In this document: in pieces, positions 10,465 to 20,710 of the stretch
Layout: every line of letters begins with the position of its first letter
How positions within the stretch are numbered: the first letter of the stretch is position 1
From: Cryoendolithus antarcticus
Taxonomy: Eukaryota > Ascomycota > Dothideomycetes > Cladosporiales > Cladosporiaceae
Direction of reading: 5' to 3'
Length of the DNA: 64,000 bases
NCBI GenBank assembly: GCA_002077065.1
Contig: NAJO01000038.1
Location: 310,001-374,000, forward strand
The notes under the pieces: model-generated
The model's database searches: none
What the model was told of the DNA's origin: nothing
What the model saw: only the letters and a program-made list of their open reading frames with translations
Made by a program: the position numbers and the translations under genes

Positions 10465-11549
10465 CTACTGCCCCTGGTCCTGATACTCCACCCTGCCACA
10501 CCCCGCCTGGGTAACCCTCTCCCGAAACCCCTCATACCCCAGCTCCACCACCTCCGCGAGTCCGCACGTCCCCTCGCCATCCAACCCCGTCGCGACTCGC
10601 AAGCTGCAAATCCCGCCCTGGAAATTACTCACGCCACATAAGTCATTGTCCGCGCAAAGCTGACAGCACGTCGACGCGTCGACTGTGGGCTGGTTAGGCG
10701 CGAAGGACTGCGAATCGTTGATATGCTGAATATACGCCACGTCGTGGATGAGGTTTGTCGGCGCGCAGCGCAGGGCTTGCGTCGATGTCGCGGATGTGGC
10801 GGTGCCGGTGAAGGTTGTGCGCGTGCAGGAGACGGTGTAGGTGGATGTGGCGAGGCCGGACGAGACGGTGGCGACGCGCGTCATAGTGTTGGTGGCTGTG
10901 AGTGAGGTGTCGAAGATTGTTGTTGTTGTTGGACCCGCCGGGGTGTAGGTTGTTGTAACGGCTGCGGGGGGGTTGGAGGTGGAGGTCACGGTGCTGTAGA
11001 CTGTGCCGCCGAGGTAGGTAGGGGAGGTTATGGTTGAGGTTGGGCAGTGGGAGGCTACTGGGGAGGGGAGGTAGGTGCCTGTGTAGACTGTTGTGGTGTA
11101 TTCGAGAGATCTGCGTGTTGCGAGTCAGTTGGCTGGGTGAGAGTTTTGTCATATGGAGGGAGAGCGTCTTACTTGGTCACGGTGGAGGTGCAGATCTCGA
11201 TTGTGCGCAGGGCGGTCGGTCTGTACGATGTGACCGTGATGGTTGTGTAGGTTATAGCCGTGCTTGGATTGGTGCCCGAGCTCGAGACCGTGACGGTGAC
11301 GTTATGAGACGGAACGGTTGTGGTAAAAGTGCTCACAGGTCTCGTCGTGACAGTCGTGGAGCTATAGTCGGTGTAGGTGCCAGAATACGTGGGCCTGGTG
11401 ATTTCTGTAGGAATTGGGGAAGGACAAGCGGTCGAAATTGTGGCGACCGATCCTGTTCCTGAGGCAGTCGAGCTCTTGGAGTATGGAGATGGCACTGCTG
11501 CACTGGCTACGCCGACAGAGACCGCGAAAACGCCAATGAGACACAGCAT
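10465..11549 (-). CDS. Secreted Ser/Thr-rich protein with a Cys-rich C-terminal module
   Basis: Exons 11549-11173 and 11110-10465, joined over a 62-bp intron (donor GTAAGA, acceptor CACGCAG), give 340 residues. A signal peptide is clear (MLCLIGVFAVSVGVASA). The next 200 residues are dense in Thr, Ser, Pro and Val with repeated TTVTT, TVTV and TSTSN patterns, which suggests heavy O-glycosylation. The C-terminal 80 residues hold eight Cys (CAPTNL, CCQLCADNDLCGVSNFQGGICSL, GTCGL, GCG), resembling the apple/PAN-like modules of fungal wall-associated proteins. I see no GPI signal. No enzyme motif is present. A role in the cell wall or at the surface is inferred. Confidence 0.75.
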
Positions 11550-12348
11550 GGTGGAAGAAGTATGGGTCTGATTCACTGTGACGAGATTGTTGATCATGAA
11601 GTTGCGAAGGGAGAAGCCAGAATAATATACCACTTCTCTACCGTTCACGCCCAATGACGAGCCCTTCGTATCTGGCCATCAATACTCGAAATACTCCCAG
11701 GGTGTCGTATAGCAATCAGAAGGATCCAAAACGCAGTCGATCGTACCTGCTTGCGCTCGTCATAGCAGTCGATCATGCTCCCATCGCGAGGTCATACACG
11801 TTGCATCGGTATCTTCCAGGGCCGCAACCTGCTAAGGTTTCGTACTCCATCAACATACTTCGGAAGGAAGAGGATCGTCTGCAGGTCCAGATAAGTACAC
11901 TCCGCCACAATAATGTCCTGTTCAGGTACACCGGTTGTTCATAGTGCGACTGAACCTAGGAGGCATCGTCATGGGCACGGCATGCTTAGCCCGTTCGTAG
12001 CGGAAGCGTCAGTGAGTCGTTGTAATAAGGTGTGAGAGGGAGCAGGAAGAAGGCGGTCGTTCCCTGAACTGAGGAAGTGCCGAACATCGCGGCCCGGCAC
12101 ATCTCCGCTGCGATATTAATATCACATTCGACGACAGCGATCGACAGGCTATGCAGGCGATCACAGCGCATCGGATACGCAGCTGATGAGCAGGACATGA
12201 TTACCGCCTGTTCAACAACCATGATCGCGACTGCACAATCGCCGTTGGTGGGTAATCACGGCACCACCGCGCTCTTCTTTCAGTCCACGCAATAATTTCG
12301 AGATCGTGAACGCCATTGCATTCCCGCACATTCAAGCCTGTCTTCATC
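11550..12348. other. Divergent intergenic region of 799 bp
   Basis: It lies between the secreted-protein start (minus) and the ankyrin-protein start (plus). A 96-codon plus-strand frame at 11654-11944 has no domain and irregular composition, so I do not call it. Nothing else is supported. Confidence 0.5.
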
Positions 12349-13362
12349 ATGGCAACTCTATCGTCTTCTGTTGCAGCGAGCGCATCCCAGAATCTTGAAG
12401 AAGAGAGCGAGGGACCCGAAGAAGACCTCCCGCACTCGCCCCTGATGTCCGCGATCCTCGCACAAGACCAACCTCTCCTGCTTTCCCTTTTACAATCTGG
12501 AGCATCTGCTAACGAAGCACCTCGTGGCTGGTACGGCCGCACTCCCCTCCAAGCCGCCGCCCTCCTCTCTTCACCCTCCTCCCAAATCCTCACTACACTC
12601 ATCTCGTTTGGCGCCGATGTAGATGCACCAGGTGGCAACAACGGCGGTCGAACCGCCCTCACACTCGCAGCCGGCGCCGGGAATCGGGAAGTTGTCAGTC
12701 TGCTGTTGGAAGCTGGAGCGAATGTCAACGTACCGGCAGCGAGGTACATGGGCCGCACGCCACTGCAAGCCGCGTGCGAAGGCGGCAACTTTCCCATCGT
12801 CCGAATGTTGCTGAACAGGGGCGGTAATGTCAACGCACCAGCGGCGTACAATCTTGGGCGGAGTGCGCTTGCTGCGGCGGCGGAGCATGGACATGCGCAG
12901 ATCGTGAAGCTGTTGCTAAGCTTGGGTGCGGAGGCGAACGCGCCCATCTCTCGAGCCAACGGCATTACCGCGCTCCAAGGCGCAGCACGATGTGGAGATC
13001 TGGAAATCGTGGAAATGTTACTACAAGCGGGAGCCGATGTGAATGCAGAGGCAAGCCACACGTTCGGTACTACTGCATTACGAGCAGCGGCCGAGAAGGG
13101 CCACGTGGAGATCGTCAAGCGGCTGCTGGAAGTTGGAGCGAACGTGCACGCAAAGTCTGGTGCCAGGGGACTTACGGCATTGCAGGCTGCGAATGTAAAT
13201 GGGAGGGAGGACGTGGTTGCAATTTTGATGCAGCTTCATTCTACGAGCCCTCAACATAACTCATCATCATGTTTCGTTGACTTCATTCTCTTGCTCCGTC
13301 TCCTTCTCGACCGCGCAATAGCGGGAGGTATGTATACTCATCTGCAGTGTGAGCGGCAGTAG
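12349..13362 (+). CDS. Ankyrin-repeat protein
   Basis: 337 residues in a single exon from the ATG at 12349 (MATLSSSVAAS), which is the first in-frame ATG. About seven to eight ankyrin repeats of around 36 residues run from residue 35 to 300, with the pattern GRTPLQAA, G-x-x-x-V-x-x-LL-x-x-GA-x-VN repeated closely (LLEAGANVNVPAARYMGRTPLQAACEGG and similar). The repeats are unusually alike, which suggests recent duplication or selection for uniformity. The last 40 residues (from HSTSPQHNS) leave the ankyrin pattern and are hydrophobic in part. They could be a reading past an unrecognised splice site. Ankyrin repeats bind proteins; no partner or enzyme domain is visible. Confidence 0.8.
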   Translation: MATLSSSVAASASQNLEEESEGPEEDLPHSPLMSAILAQDQPLLLSLLQSGASANEAPRGWYGRTPLQAAALLSSPSSQILTTLISFGADVDAPGGNNGGRTALTLAAGAGNREVVSLLLEAGANVNVPAARYMGRTPLQAACEGGNFPIVRMLLNRGGNVNAPAAYNLGRSALAAAAEHGHAQIVKLLLSLGAEANAPISRANGITALQGAARCGDLEIVEMLLQAGADVNAEASHTFGTTALRAAAEKGHVEIVKRLLEVGANVHAKSGARGLTALQAANVNGREDVVAILMQLHSTSPQHNSSSCFVDFILLLRLLLDRAIAGGMYTHLQCERQ

Positions 13363-13465
13363 CCCCGCGTCTGCACGAAATCCATATTCGCCTGCCTGTT
13401 ACCGGCGCACCCAATGAACCCAACCCCAAGACGCCACCAAAACACCCCTATGCACGCCTCTCGCA

Positions 13466-14302
13466 TCACTTGTAGTACTCAGCCACCTCGATCATCCCAC
13501 CAAACGGTAACGTAAGCATCATAGTCGGGCTTTGAACCACTCCTAAAGATGTCTCCACCCCCGTTTCGACTGGAGCCCAGTATGGCCCACGCCATATTGG
13601 TAAACCGTAGCGTGTCCGCATCGACGGGTCGGTGTTGCTGCGCCCGTCAACGTCACGGTACTGCACAGGCGTGCTTGAATTGTGCACTGGCTGGGTGGCG
13701 TCATCAAGACGCGGGCGACGAGCAGGCGGTGGCATGAGCTCGGAGTCGGAGGGCCGCTTCGTGAAATTGTCGGCGGGCGACAGTGTGGCTGTTGGAGACG
13801 ACGTCAAAGCTGGACTACGCATCGACGGAAGTAGCGAGGCACTTCGTGCATGTGTGCCAAGCATCGGTGAGGTAGTAACATCGCGATCCTTCGACGGCGA
13901 CGCTGGTGAGAGTATCGCGGTGGAGCGTGTCTGACGTGCTGGAACCGCGGAGCGGACTGGCGACGGGCCCGCACGATTCTGCACCGGCGTTGGATATTGC
14001 GACGGTGAGTCGATCACGTCATTTGACCCATCGTAGGGTCGGGCTTGGTATATCGAGGGTTCCGGCGGAGGGGTCAGCCAGGCGGCGCGAGCTACCCCAC
14101 CAGCATGCATGTGAGTCACCTCCGACTTGCTATTGTCGGAAGGGGAGCCTGGCAGCGATGGCGGTGGAGACGTCATGTACACGCCCGCCGGCATGAATGG
14201 CAGTGTGTTGTAGCCAGTGGCAGCGAGGAAGTCGCAATACTGGCTGTCGTCCATGGATTGCATCGCCATCTTCCTGTTCATCGACTGATTAGCACGCTCC
14301 AT
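13466..14302 (-). CDS. Uncharacterised disordered protein, 278 aa
   Basis: The frame from the ATG at 14302 (MERANQSMNRKMAMQSMDD) is open for 278 codons. The protein is rich in Pro, Ser and Thr with several SP and TP sites and a basic stretch (PPARRPRLDD) that could be a nuclear signal. No domain is recognised. The C-terminal RYGLPIWRGPYWAPVETGVE to EVAEYYK is the only part that looks folded. It is convergent with the ankyrin gene, whose stop is 103 bp away. The composition fits a real gene, but function is unknown and an upstream exon cannot be excluded. Confidence 0.55.
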   Translation of the reverse strand: MERANQSMNRKMAMQSMDDSQYCDFLAATGYNTLPFMPAGVYMTSPPPSLPGSPSDNSKSEVTHMHAGGVARAAWLTPPPEPSIYQARPYDGSNDVIDSPSQYPTPVQNRAGPSPVRSAVPARQTRSTAILSPASPSKDRDVTTSPMLGTHARSASLLPSMRSPALTSSPTATLSPADNFTKRPSDSELMPPPARRPRLDDATQPVHNSSTPVQYRDVDGRSNTDPSMRTRYGLPIWRGPYWAPVETGVETSLGVVQSPTMMLTLPFGGMIEVAEYYK

Positions 14303-14725
14303 GACGCCGACGGGTAGTCGAAGTCCAATGCCAATGGCGATGACGATAAGGTCCAGCAGTGGCAGTAGAAGGACTTGTGGAAGACGTGCAAGAGAAGTGT
14401 GGCTCCTTCTTGATGGTCGACGCGAACCCTGATGATGGCAGCGTGATGTTTCTCACTTCATCGTTGCGTGGCAGACAACGTGAGGAGGTAGTGGAGGAAG
14501 AGGAAGAGGAACAGGTCGAAGCGTGGGGCACAGAGATATCCCCTGCAGGTGTTCACTAGCGCCATCACGTGATGTTCCATGGCGGCCCCAGGCATGCGGC
14601 TCCGTTCCCGAAGCTTCACCCCTCCATGGTGAATAGAGCACAGCAGCTCGCAGTAGTACACTCGCGCATAGTCGCCCATGCGTAGTCCAGTGACCTAGCC
14701 TAGTCGTCGCGCCTAGATTCTACGT
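14303..14725. other. Intergenic region with a TCACGTGA palindrome
   Basis: These 423 bp are the upstream side of the disordered-protein gene and the downstream side of IMP3. An 8-bp palindrome TCACGTGA at 14565-14572 is an E-box of the Cbf1/bHLH type. I see no gene. Confidence 0.45.
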
Positions 14726-15344
14726 CTATAGCAAGTCGAAGTCGTCCATGGCATCCCGGTACTTGTAGATCGACTTCTTGATCTTGGACGAATCGACCCA
14801 AGTCACGAAGTCCTCCATGTTCCTGCACCCCTATGTCAGCACTTTTGCTCGGTACCTTGAGACTCATCACACCTTACCTCGAGACCAGAAACGCCGAATC
14901 CGTCACCACCTCAGTGCCCACCCTCACGTGACCCTGCTCGATGAACTTGTTCGCCGCACTGACATGCTCCGCCATCCTCAGCCTGGTCATGACGACCCCT
15001 AATCTCCGCCGACAGAAGGCTGACACAGTGACCTTCCGCTCCACATCGCTCAGCTTGCCCTTCCCACCGCCGCCTATGCCAAGCAACCCCAGGTCATGCA
15101 GCTTCTCCAGTAGCTGGTCCTCCTGCTTCCTCCTGAAGGGCGACTCGGGTCCCAGGAGTGCTATGCGATGCGCTAACTGACGCAGCTGGCCAGCTAGGCG
15201 GTTGTAGGAGCTGTAGTCCGCTGGGTTCGTGAGGGAGTATCGGCGGATAATTTCTGCGCTACGATGGGTGTTGTCGGAGGGATAGCTGACGAAGTCGACT
15301 TTGCGCAGGAGCTTCTGCTCATGATGCTTGAGTTTGCGCACCAT
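14726..15344 (-). CDS. IMP3: U3 snoRNP protein Imp3
   Basis: Exons 15344-14878 and 14822-14726 give 187 residues, as usual for Imp3. It is a component of the U3 small nucleolar RNP and SSU processome and helps U3 pair with pre-rRNA for 18S processing. The protein starts [18 protein letters not shown], and carries the S4-like RNA-binding segment [23 protein letters not shown]. The 55-bp intron joins LVSR to [18 protein letters not shown], restoring the conserved C-terminus ending DDFDLL. Without splicing the frame stops at once after the donor. It is divergent from HIS7 with 241 bp between starts. Confidence 0.95.
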
Positions 15345-15585
15345 CTTCGCGGTCCGAGAGTGTTCAGATGTGTTGAAGATTCGGATGTCGTCCTGTATCA
15401 GAAATTCACGAAGTCCAACAGGCAGACGTTCCTCGGAACTTCGGCTTCATCGGTCCGGCTGAGCTTAAATTTTGCAATGGAAAGTGAAGCGACCACGGTT
15501 TTCGTGAGTCAACGAGCATGATGCTCATTAATCCAACCCGGTCTCGCTCAGTGTTGAGCAATCAAAACTTTGGCCATATATAACC
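15345..15585. promoter_or_regulatory. Divergent promoter between IMP3 and HIS7
   Basis: 241 bp between the two start codons. A perfect TGAGTCA lies in it (listed separately). A TATATAA sequence at 15577-15583 is too close to the HIS7 ATG to be its TATA box. Confidence 0.55.
15505..15511 (+). promoter_or_regulatory. Perfect Gcn4/CpcA site upstream of HIS7
   Basis: TGAGTCA, the optimal AP-1/Gcn4 heptamer, sits 75 bp upstream of the HIS7 start. Histidine genes are classical targets of general amino-acid control in fungi. The match is seen; its function is inferred from that pathway. Confidence 0.65.
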
Positions 15586-17308
15586 ATGCCTGCGGTCCAC
15601 TTGCTCGACTATGCAGCCGGCAATATCAGGTCACTCGTCAATGCGATTGAGAAGTTGGGATGGGATGTAGAATGGATCAGATCACCAGATGATGTCGCTA
15701 AAGCAGATGTAAGAGAAGATCATCGTTCCGTGTGATTTCTTATGCTGATGGCTGACAGGTAGTTCTTCGATGTAGAAGCTGATCCTCCCCGGCGTCGGTC
15801 ACTTCGGCCATTGCCTCACTCAATTTGCCAATGCAGGCTACGTCGAGCCTGTGAAAGCCCACATAGCGTCTGGCAAACCGTTCATGGGCATATGCGTTGG
15901 TATACAAGCATTGTTCGAAGGCTCTGACGAGGCAAGTGCTGTACCTGGACTGGGTGTTGCCCGCGGACGGCTGGAACGGTTCGACAACAGCGACAAGAGC
16001 GTTCCTCACATCGGATGGAACTCTGCCAACACCGTCTCGAAAGGGCCTGACGCAGCGCTGGAAAGCATCTATGGACTCCGACCAGACAGTAAGTACTACT
16101 ACGTTCACTCATACGCTGTCCCCTACCGGAAAGGAGAGCTCGAGAAGGACGGCTGGACCGTAGCGACAGCCAAGTACGGCAATGAAATCTTTGTTGGCGC
16201 AATCGCGCGAGACAACGTACTGGCAACGCAGTTCCACCCCGAGAAGAGCGGTGCGGCTGGCCTACGTGTCCTCAAGGCCTTCCTCTCCGGCAACAAAACC
16301 TCCCCACTTTCTGCAGCATCCTCTGCGCAAAGTACACGTGGTCTCACTCGCCGCATCATCGCCTGCCTTGACGTTCGCGCCAACGATGCCGGCGACCTTG
16401 TTGTGACGAAAGGCGACCAATACGACGTTCGAGAAAAGTCCGGCTCCAACGCTGTACGAAACTTGGGCAAGCCCGTGCAGAAGGCTCAGGAGTACTACCA
16501 CCAAGGCGCCGATGAGGTCACATTCCTGAACATTACATCGTTCCGTGATACGCCGCTGAAGGATCTGCCAATGTTGGAGGTGCTGCGCCAGACCGCTGCA
16601 ACGGTCTTCGTCCCGCTCACAATAGGTGGCGGCATCAGAGATACGCTAGATCCTGCCACGGGACGCAGTGTACCAGCATTGGAAGTCGCGACGCTCTACT
16701 TTCAATCTGGCGCGGACAAAGTATCGATTGGGTCCGATGCAGTCACGGCAGCAGAGGCGTACTACGCGTCGAAACGCACGCTCACAGGCAAGACCGCTAT
16801 CGAGACCATTTCCGAAGCCTACGGCGCACAAGCTGTGGTCGTGTCAATAGACCCGAAACGAGTTTACGTCGCCTCCGCATCTGACACAACTCATGCTACG
16901 ATCTCCACTTCACTTCCTGGACCAGATGGCGAGGCTCATTGCTGGTACGCCTGCACGTCCCAAGGTGGCCGCAAGACTCACGATCTCTCTGTCACCGAGC
17001 TAGTCAGGGCAGTTGAAGCAATGGGCGCGGGCGAAATCCTACTCAATTGCATTGATCGCGACGGTACGAACTCCGGCTTCGATCTTGAGCTCATTCGGAG
17101 TGTGAAGGCTGCTGTCAAGATTCCAGTCATCGCCAGCAGTGGAGCAGGGAATGCAGATCATTTCGCCGAGGTGTTCACGGAGACGAATGTTGATGCTGCG
17201 CTCGGGGCTGGGATGTTTCATAGAGGAGAGTGGACTGTGAAACGTGTGAAGGAGGTGCTGGGGAAGAAGGGCTTGGATGTGCGGCCCTTCGAAGATGAGG
17301 AAATCTAA
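15586..17308 (+). CDS. HIS7: Imidazole glycerol phosphate synthase (fused HisH-HisF)
   Basis: Exons 15586-15708 and 15776-17308 give 551 residues, almost exactly the length of yeast His7. The N-terminal half is a class I glutamine amidotransferase with the nucleophile Cys81 in [12 protein letters not shown] and the His/Glu pair in [10 protein letters not shown]. The C-terminal half is the HisF barrel ([56 protein letters not shown]). It makes imidazole glycerol phosphate and AICAR, the fifth step of histidine synthesis. The 67-bp intron ends at GATGTAG, directly before [12 protein letters not shown] nearer CTGACAG would leave a frame with lost conservation. A Gcn4-type site lies upstream. Confidence 0.97.
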
Positions 17309-18669
17309 GTCAGGAGTGGATCCCAATGCGAAGGACGATCGCGGGCTAGCCATAGACGATAGATTTGCGCCGCGCGCAAGTTTGCAAGGCACACACATAT
17401 GTCACTTCATGGTGAATCATTTTCAGAGTAGGCGTGCAGTTGAGTAGATGGTGAGGAAGGAGCGACCCAACTCTATGAGCTTCTTTAAACGTCACTTGTA
17501 CAATTACTTGAAGGAGCATTACTATTTGCTACCCTGCCATATTGTCAACCATTGCCATACGTTATACTGTACTGCTGATGACGCATCCTCTTCCTCTCAT
17601 GATATGTGATATGTGGCGTCCATCGAGGACGCACAAGTCACGTCAAGATTAATCACCGAGTGAGTGCCGGACGATCGCGGATGCCGTGCATGAGCTGTGG
17701 CGCCAACAGAGTGCAGAAAGTTTCTTTGTGTGTGTGTGCGCTAACTATGCACGCGATCATCATCAAGTCTTCAAGAGTGTGAGACCGAGGTCAGCATGGC
17801 ATGTAAAGTGTTCGTGGCCGTTCTAGCAGCGCCGTCAGGCGTGTACAGTCACCAGCTCCGATCTGTACGAACTATCCAACAACAGAACGACGGTGTGCCC
17901 CCGTCGGCGTCCAACTTCATCCTCTGCGATCCTTTGCCAAGTGAGGTCATGCTCAGTCATCGCAGATTTCTGTGGGCTAGTCGCGTGCGGCGTAACGGCT
18001 GGGCGCATTGGCGCGGTGCCAACACGCTAAGCGAGTGCGAAATGAGCTCCTGGCAAATCGGATGTTCAAAGCACCGGTGCTGTGTCAGCTGTGCAGACTT
18101 GTGCTGACGGCGTTTGCTGGGTGAGGCGAACGGCGGTGATCTTGGGCAGAAGATGTATCGTTGAAGTACTGTTGATGTCAATAAGGTGCGTAGTCGATCG
18201 AAGGTAATGATGATGGGGAAGGTTTGCACACTACGTAGAGGGTACATGATAAAGATCAAAGTTGAGCAAGCGCGAACGACCGGGCGCGGGTTCGCTTTGC
18301 CCCCGAAGCTGAAGGTCTCGCGTGGGAGGCCCGTCATCATCTTACCGTGAAATTGGGCTCCTCTTCGCGTAGTGGTAGCCACGCGCAGACCTACACTGCA
18401 GCACTTCCGTGAGAAGCCGTCCTCACTCTAACACTCCATCCACCTCCTGCCTTGCCTTCCTTTGTTTCAGCGTCTCCAGCATCAAGTTCATCTCGACAAA
18501 GATCCGAATCCCCGCGCCGACACCTTGTACCTCCAAGTCTCGTGCTGTGCGACAGCTCTGTGCTGCGCCCAACTTGGCGCTAGGCGACATCATTGAGAGA
18601 CTCCTCTCGTGGGCCTGAGACACGAACATTACCTGGATCATCTACACATTGCGCACACCTCATTCACAC
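17309..18669. other. Long intergenic region upstream of AUR1
   Basis: 1361 bp downstream of HIS7 and upstream of AUR1. A 103-codon frame at 17796-18107 has a vaguely hydrophobic start but no domain, no splice logic and six Cys scattered at the end, so I do not call it. A short GTGTGTGTGTG run occurs near 17728. The last 250 bp are pyrimidine-rich and probably the AUR1 promoter and leader. Confidence 0.5.
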
Positions 18670-20028
18670 ATGGCGACAACCTACTTCTCCCTCGGAGGGG
18701 AGGACTCGACCCAACGCTTCTTCTCGAAAACCAAATTCCCCGTCTCCTTTCCTGGCCTGCCTACGATAATACCACATCGATTACGAAGGAAGTTCAGATC
18801 AACGAAGTCGAGGATAAGAGCACGGCAGAGTCCTACATCGACCATAACGCATCTCCAAACATCACTCAATCCACAGGAGACGATACGGTCGCTACGGACG
18901 CATCAGTGGAGTGCGTGGGACGCGCAATATATCTTCCTCGCCATTCTTGGGATCTTCTCCCTTAGTGTCATTCAATCGCCTGGGCCCTTCATCAAGACGC
19001 TAATAGCCTCCGCGCTCCTGCTATCACTCCTTGTACCTCTGACACGGCAATTCACTCTGCCTTTCCTCCCCATAGCCGGCTGGCTAGTCTTCTTCTACGC
19101 TTGCAAATTTGTGGCTGGCGAGTACAGGCCGCCTATTTGGGTCCGCGTGTTACCGGCACTAGAGAACATACTATACGGAGCGAATTTGAGCAACATCTTG
19201 AGCGCGCACAAGTCGACGTTTTTCGATGTGGTGGCTTGGATACCGTATGGGCTGACGCATTTTGGCGCGCCGTTCGTGTGCTCAGGGCTGATGTTTCTGT
19301 TTGGGCCACCGGGCACGACACCAACATTCGCAAGAGCGTTTGGTTACATGAACATTACAGGCGTCATGATTCAGCTCCTCTTTCCTTGCTCGCCACCTTG
19401 GTACGAGAACAAGTACGGGCTAGCACCAGCAGATTACTCCATGCCTGGATCACCTGCAGGGCTGGCCGCGATCGATAAGCTACTCGGAGTGGACTTGTAC
19501 ACCTCAACATTCACAGCTTCGCCGGTCGTTTTCGGCGCCTTCCCCTCCCTTCACTCCGGCTGCGCGACCATCGAAGTCCTCTTCATGTCGCACACCTTCC
19601 CCAAGCTTCGACCACTCTTCACGGTCTACCTACTCTGGCTGTGGTGGAGCACGATGTACCTCTCGCATCACTACGCAGTGGATCTCGTAGCTGGCTCCAT
19701 CATCTCAGCTATCGCCTACTTCATCGCCAAATCCCGCTTCCTCCCGCGACTGCAAGCCGGGAAGATGTTCCGTTGGGATTACGAGTACATTGAGTGCGGC
19801 GAGGCTAAAGATGACTACTCCTATGCGTCCACGGGCATTGAGCTGGATGAGGAGAACTACCCTGTGATCGGTGGGGATAGCGATGAGTGGACTCTGGCAA
19901 GCAGTTCGGGACGCAGCAACAGCAGTCGTAGTCCGAGTGCAGGGATGCGAAGTCCTGTGCTTGGTGATGATACTTGGGAAGGCGAGACGCTTGCGAGCGA
20001 TGGAGAGAGCTTCATGGGAAAGAGCTAG
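18670..20028 (+). CDS. AUR1: Inositol phosphorylceramide synthase catalytic subunit
   Basis: 452 residues, single exon, starting at the ATG in MATTYFSLGGEDS. It transfers phosphoinositol from phosphatidylinositol to ceramide in the Golgi, an essential fungal step and the target of aureobasidin A. Several membrane spans are visible (YIFLAILGIFSLSVIQ, ALLLSLLVPL, IAGWLVFFYACKFVAG, GVMIQLLFPC, FTVYLLWLWW). The PAP2-like active-site parts are FGAFPSLHSG (first catalytic His) and SHHYAVDLVAG (second His and Asp). The family motif CSPPWYENKYGLAPADYSMPGSPAGL is intact. The last 90 residues are Ser-rich and acidic, typical of the cytosolic tail. Confidence 0.96.
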   Translation: MATTYFSLGGEDSTQRFFSKTKFPVSFPGLPTIIPHRLRRKFRSTKSRIRARQSPTSTITHLQTSLNPQETIRSLRTHQWSAWDAQYIFLAILGIFSLSVIQSPGPFIKTLIASALLLSLLVPLTRQFTLPFLPIAGWLVFFYACKFVAGEYRPPIWVRVLPALENILYGANLSNILSAHKSTFFDVVAWIPYGLTHFGAPFVCSGLMFLFGPPGTTPTFARAFGYMNITGVMIQLLFPCSPPWYENKYGLAPADYSMPGSPAGLAAIDKLLGVDLYTSTFTASPVVFGAFPSLHSGCATIEVLFMSHTFPKLRPLFTVYLLWLWWSTMYLSHHYAVDLVAGSIISAIAYFIAKSRFLPRLQAGKMFRWDYEYIECGEAKDDYSYASTGIELDEENYPVIGGDSDEWTLASSSGRSNSSRSPSAGMRSPVLGDDTWEGETLASDGESFMGKS

Positions 20029-20710
20029 GAGCTGAATAGGCAGAAGAGAATTTCAATGGGTGGATTTGTGGCTGTCAAGATGCCGAGGGTGAGGCAGGGA
20101 TGACGTGAAGAATCGAGATTGAGCGGGTTTATCCTCGCCAGACCTCGCCTATTTGTTCGCATCCCAAGGCAGCCAGCGGGCGATTTTGCAGCGCAATTCA
20201 GCGCAGTACAGCAGGCGGGTGGGATCACCAAGGGCGCATATTGTATAGATGGACACACATTACGGCCGCGATGGGAGCGAAAGACCTGAGCGCTGGCTAG
20301 CGCACGGGCTGGACGGAGTACATTGTGCGTATGAAGGTACATACCGAGCGATGGGGATGTATGCTAGTGCTAATATGTAATAAATGCAAGCTACTCGGCT
20401 TCCTTCTGCTGCTAGTAGTGGCAGAGGGAGGGAAGTGGCGATCTCTGAACAACTTTGAGGCAGAAGTGGAGTTCGTATTGTTTGTACTCAATTGATTTAA
20501 CCGCGCACAGCGCTGGTCTGCTATAGAGCCGTGAGTCTTCTTTTCCTGGTCGCAGCAAGAAATGCAAAAGCCATGGGTATCGTTCCGTTCATATCCTTCC
20601 GCCCAAATGCATCCAACATAATTCGCAATGCTCCAAGTACGCCAAAAGTTCGCCGACATCAGTGCCATCTGATGAATTTCAATGCAGTGTGTTTCTCCTC
20701 GCTGATTCTG
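20029..20710. other. Convergent 3' region
   Basis: 682 bp between the stop codons of AUR1 (plus) and the DUF6594 gene (minus). Only shadow-type frames are present; I see no gene or repeat. Confidence 0.5.

Noticed and set aside
11654..11944. A 96-codon plus-strand frame upstream of the ankyrin gene
   Set aside because: No homology-like features; it lies in the promoter of the secreted-protein gene.
15709..15768. A shorter HIS7 intron ending at CTGACAG
   Set aside because: It adds a TAG stop and loses direct joining to KLILPGVG.
17796..18107. A 103-codon frame starting with an ATG and a hydrophobic leader, looking like a small secreted Cys protein
   Set aside because: No clear signal-peptide cleavage logic, irregular composition and competing frames on the other strand. 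Kept only as a note.
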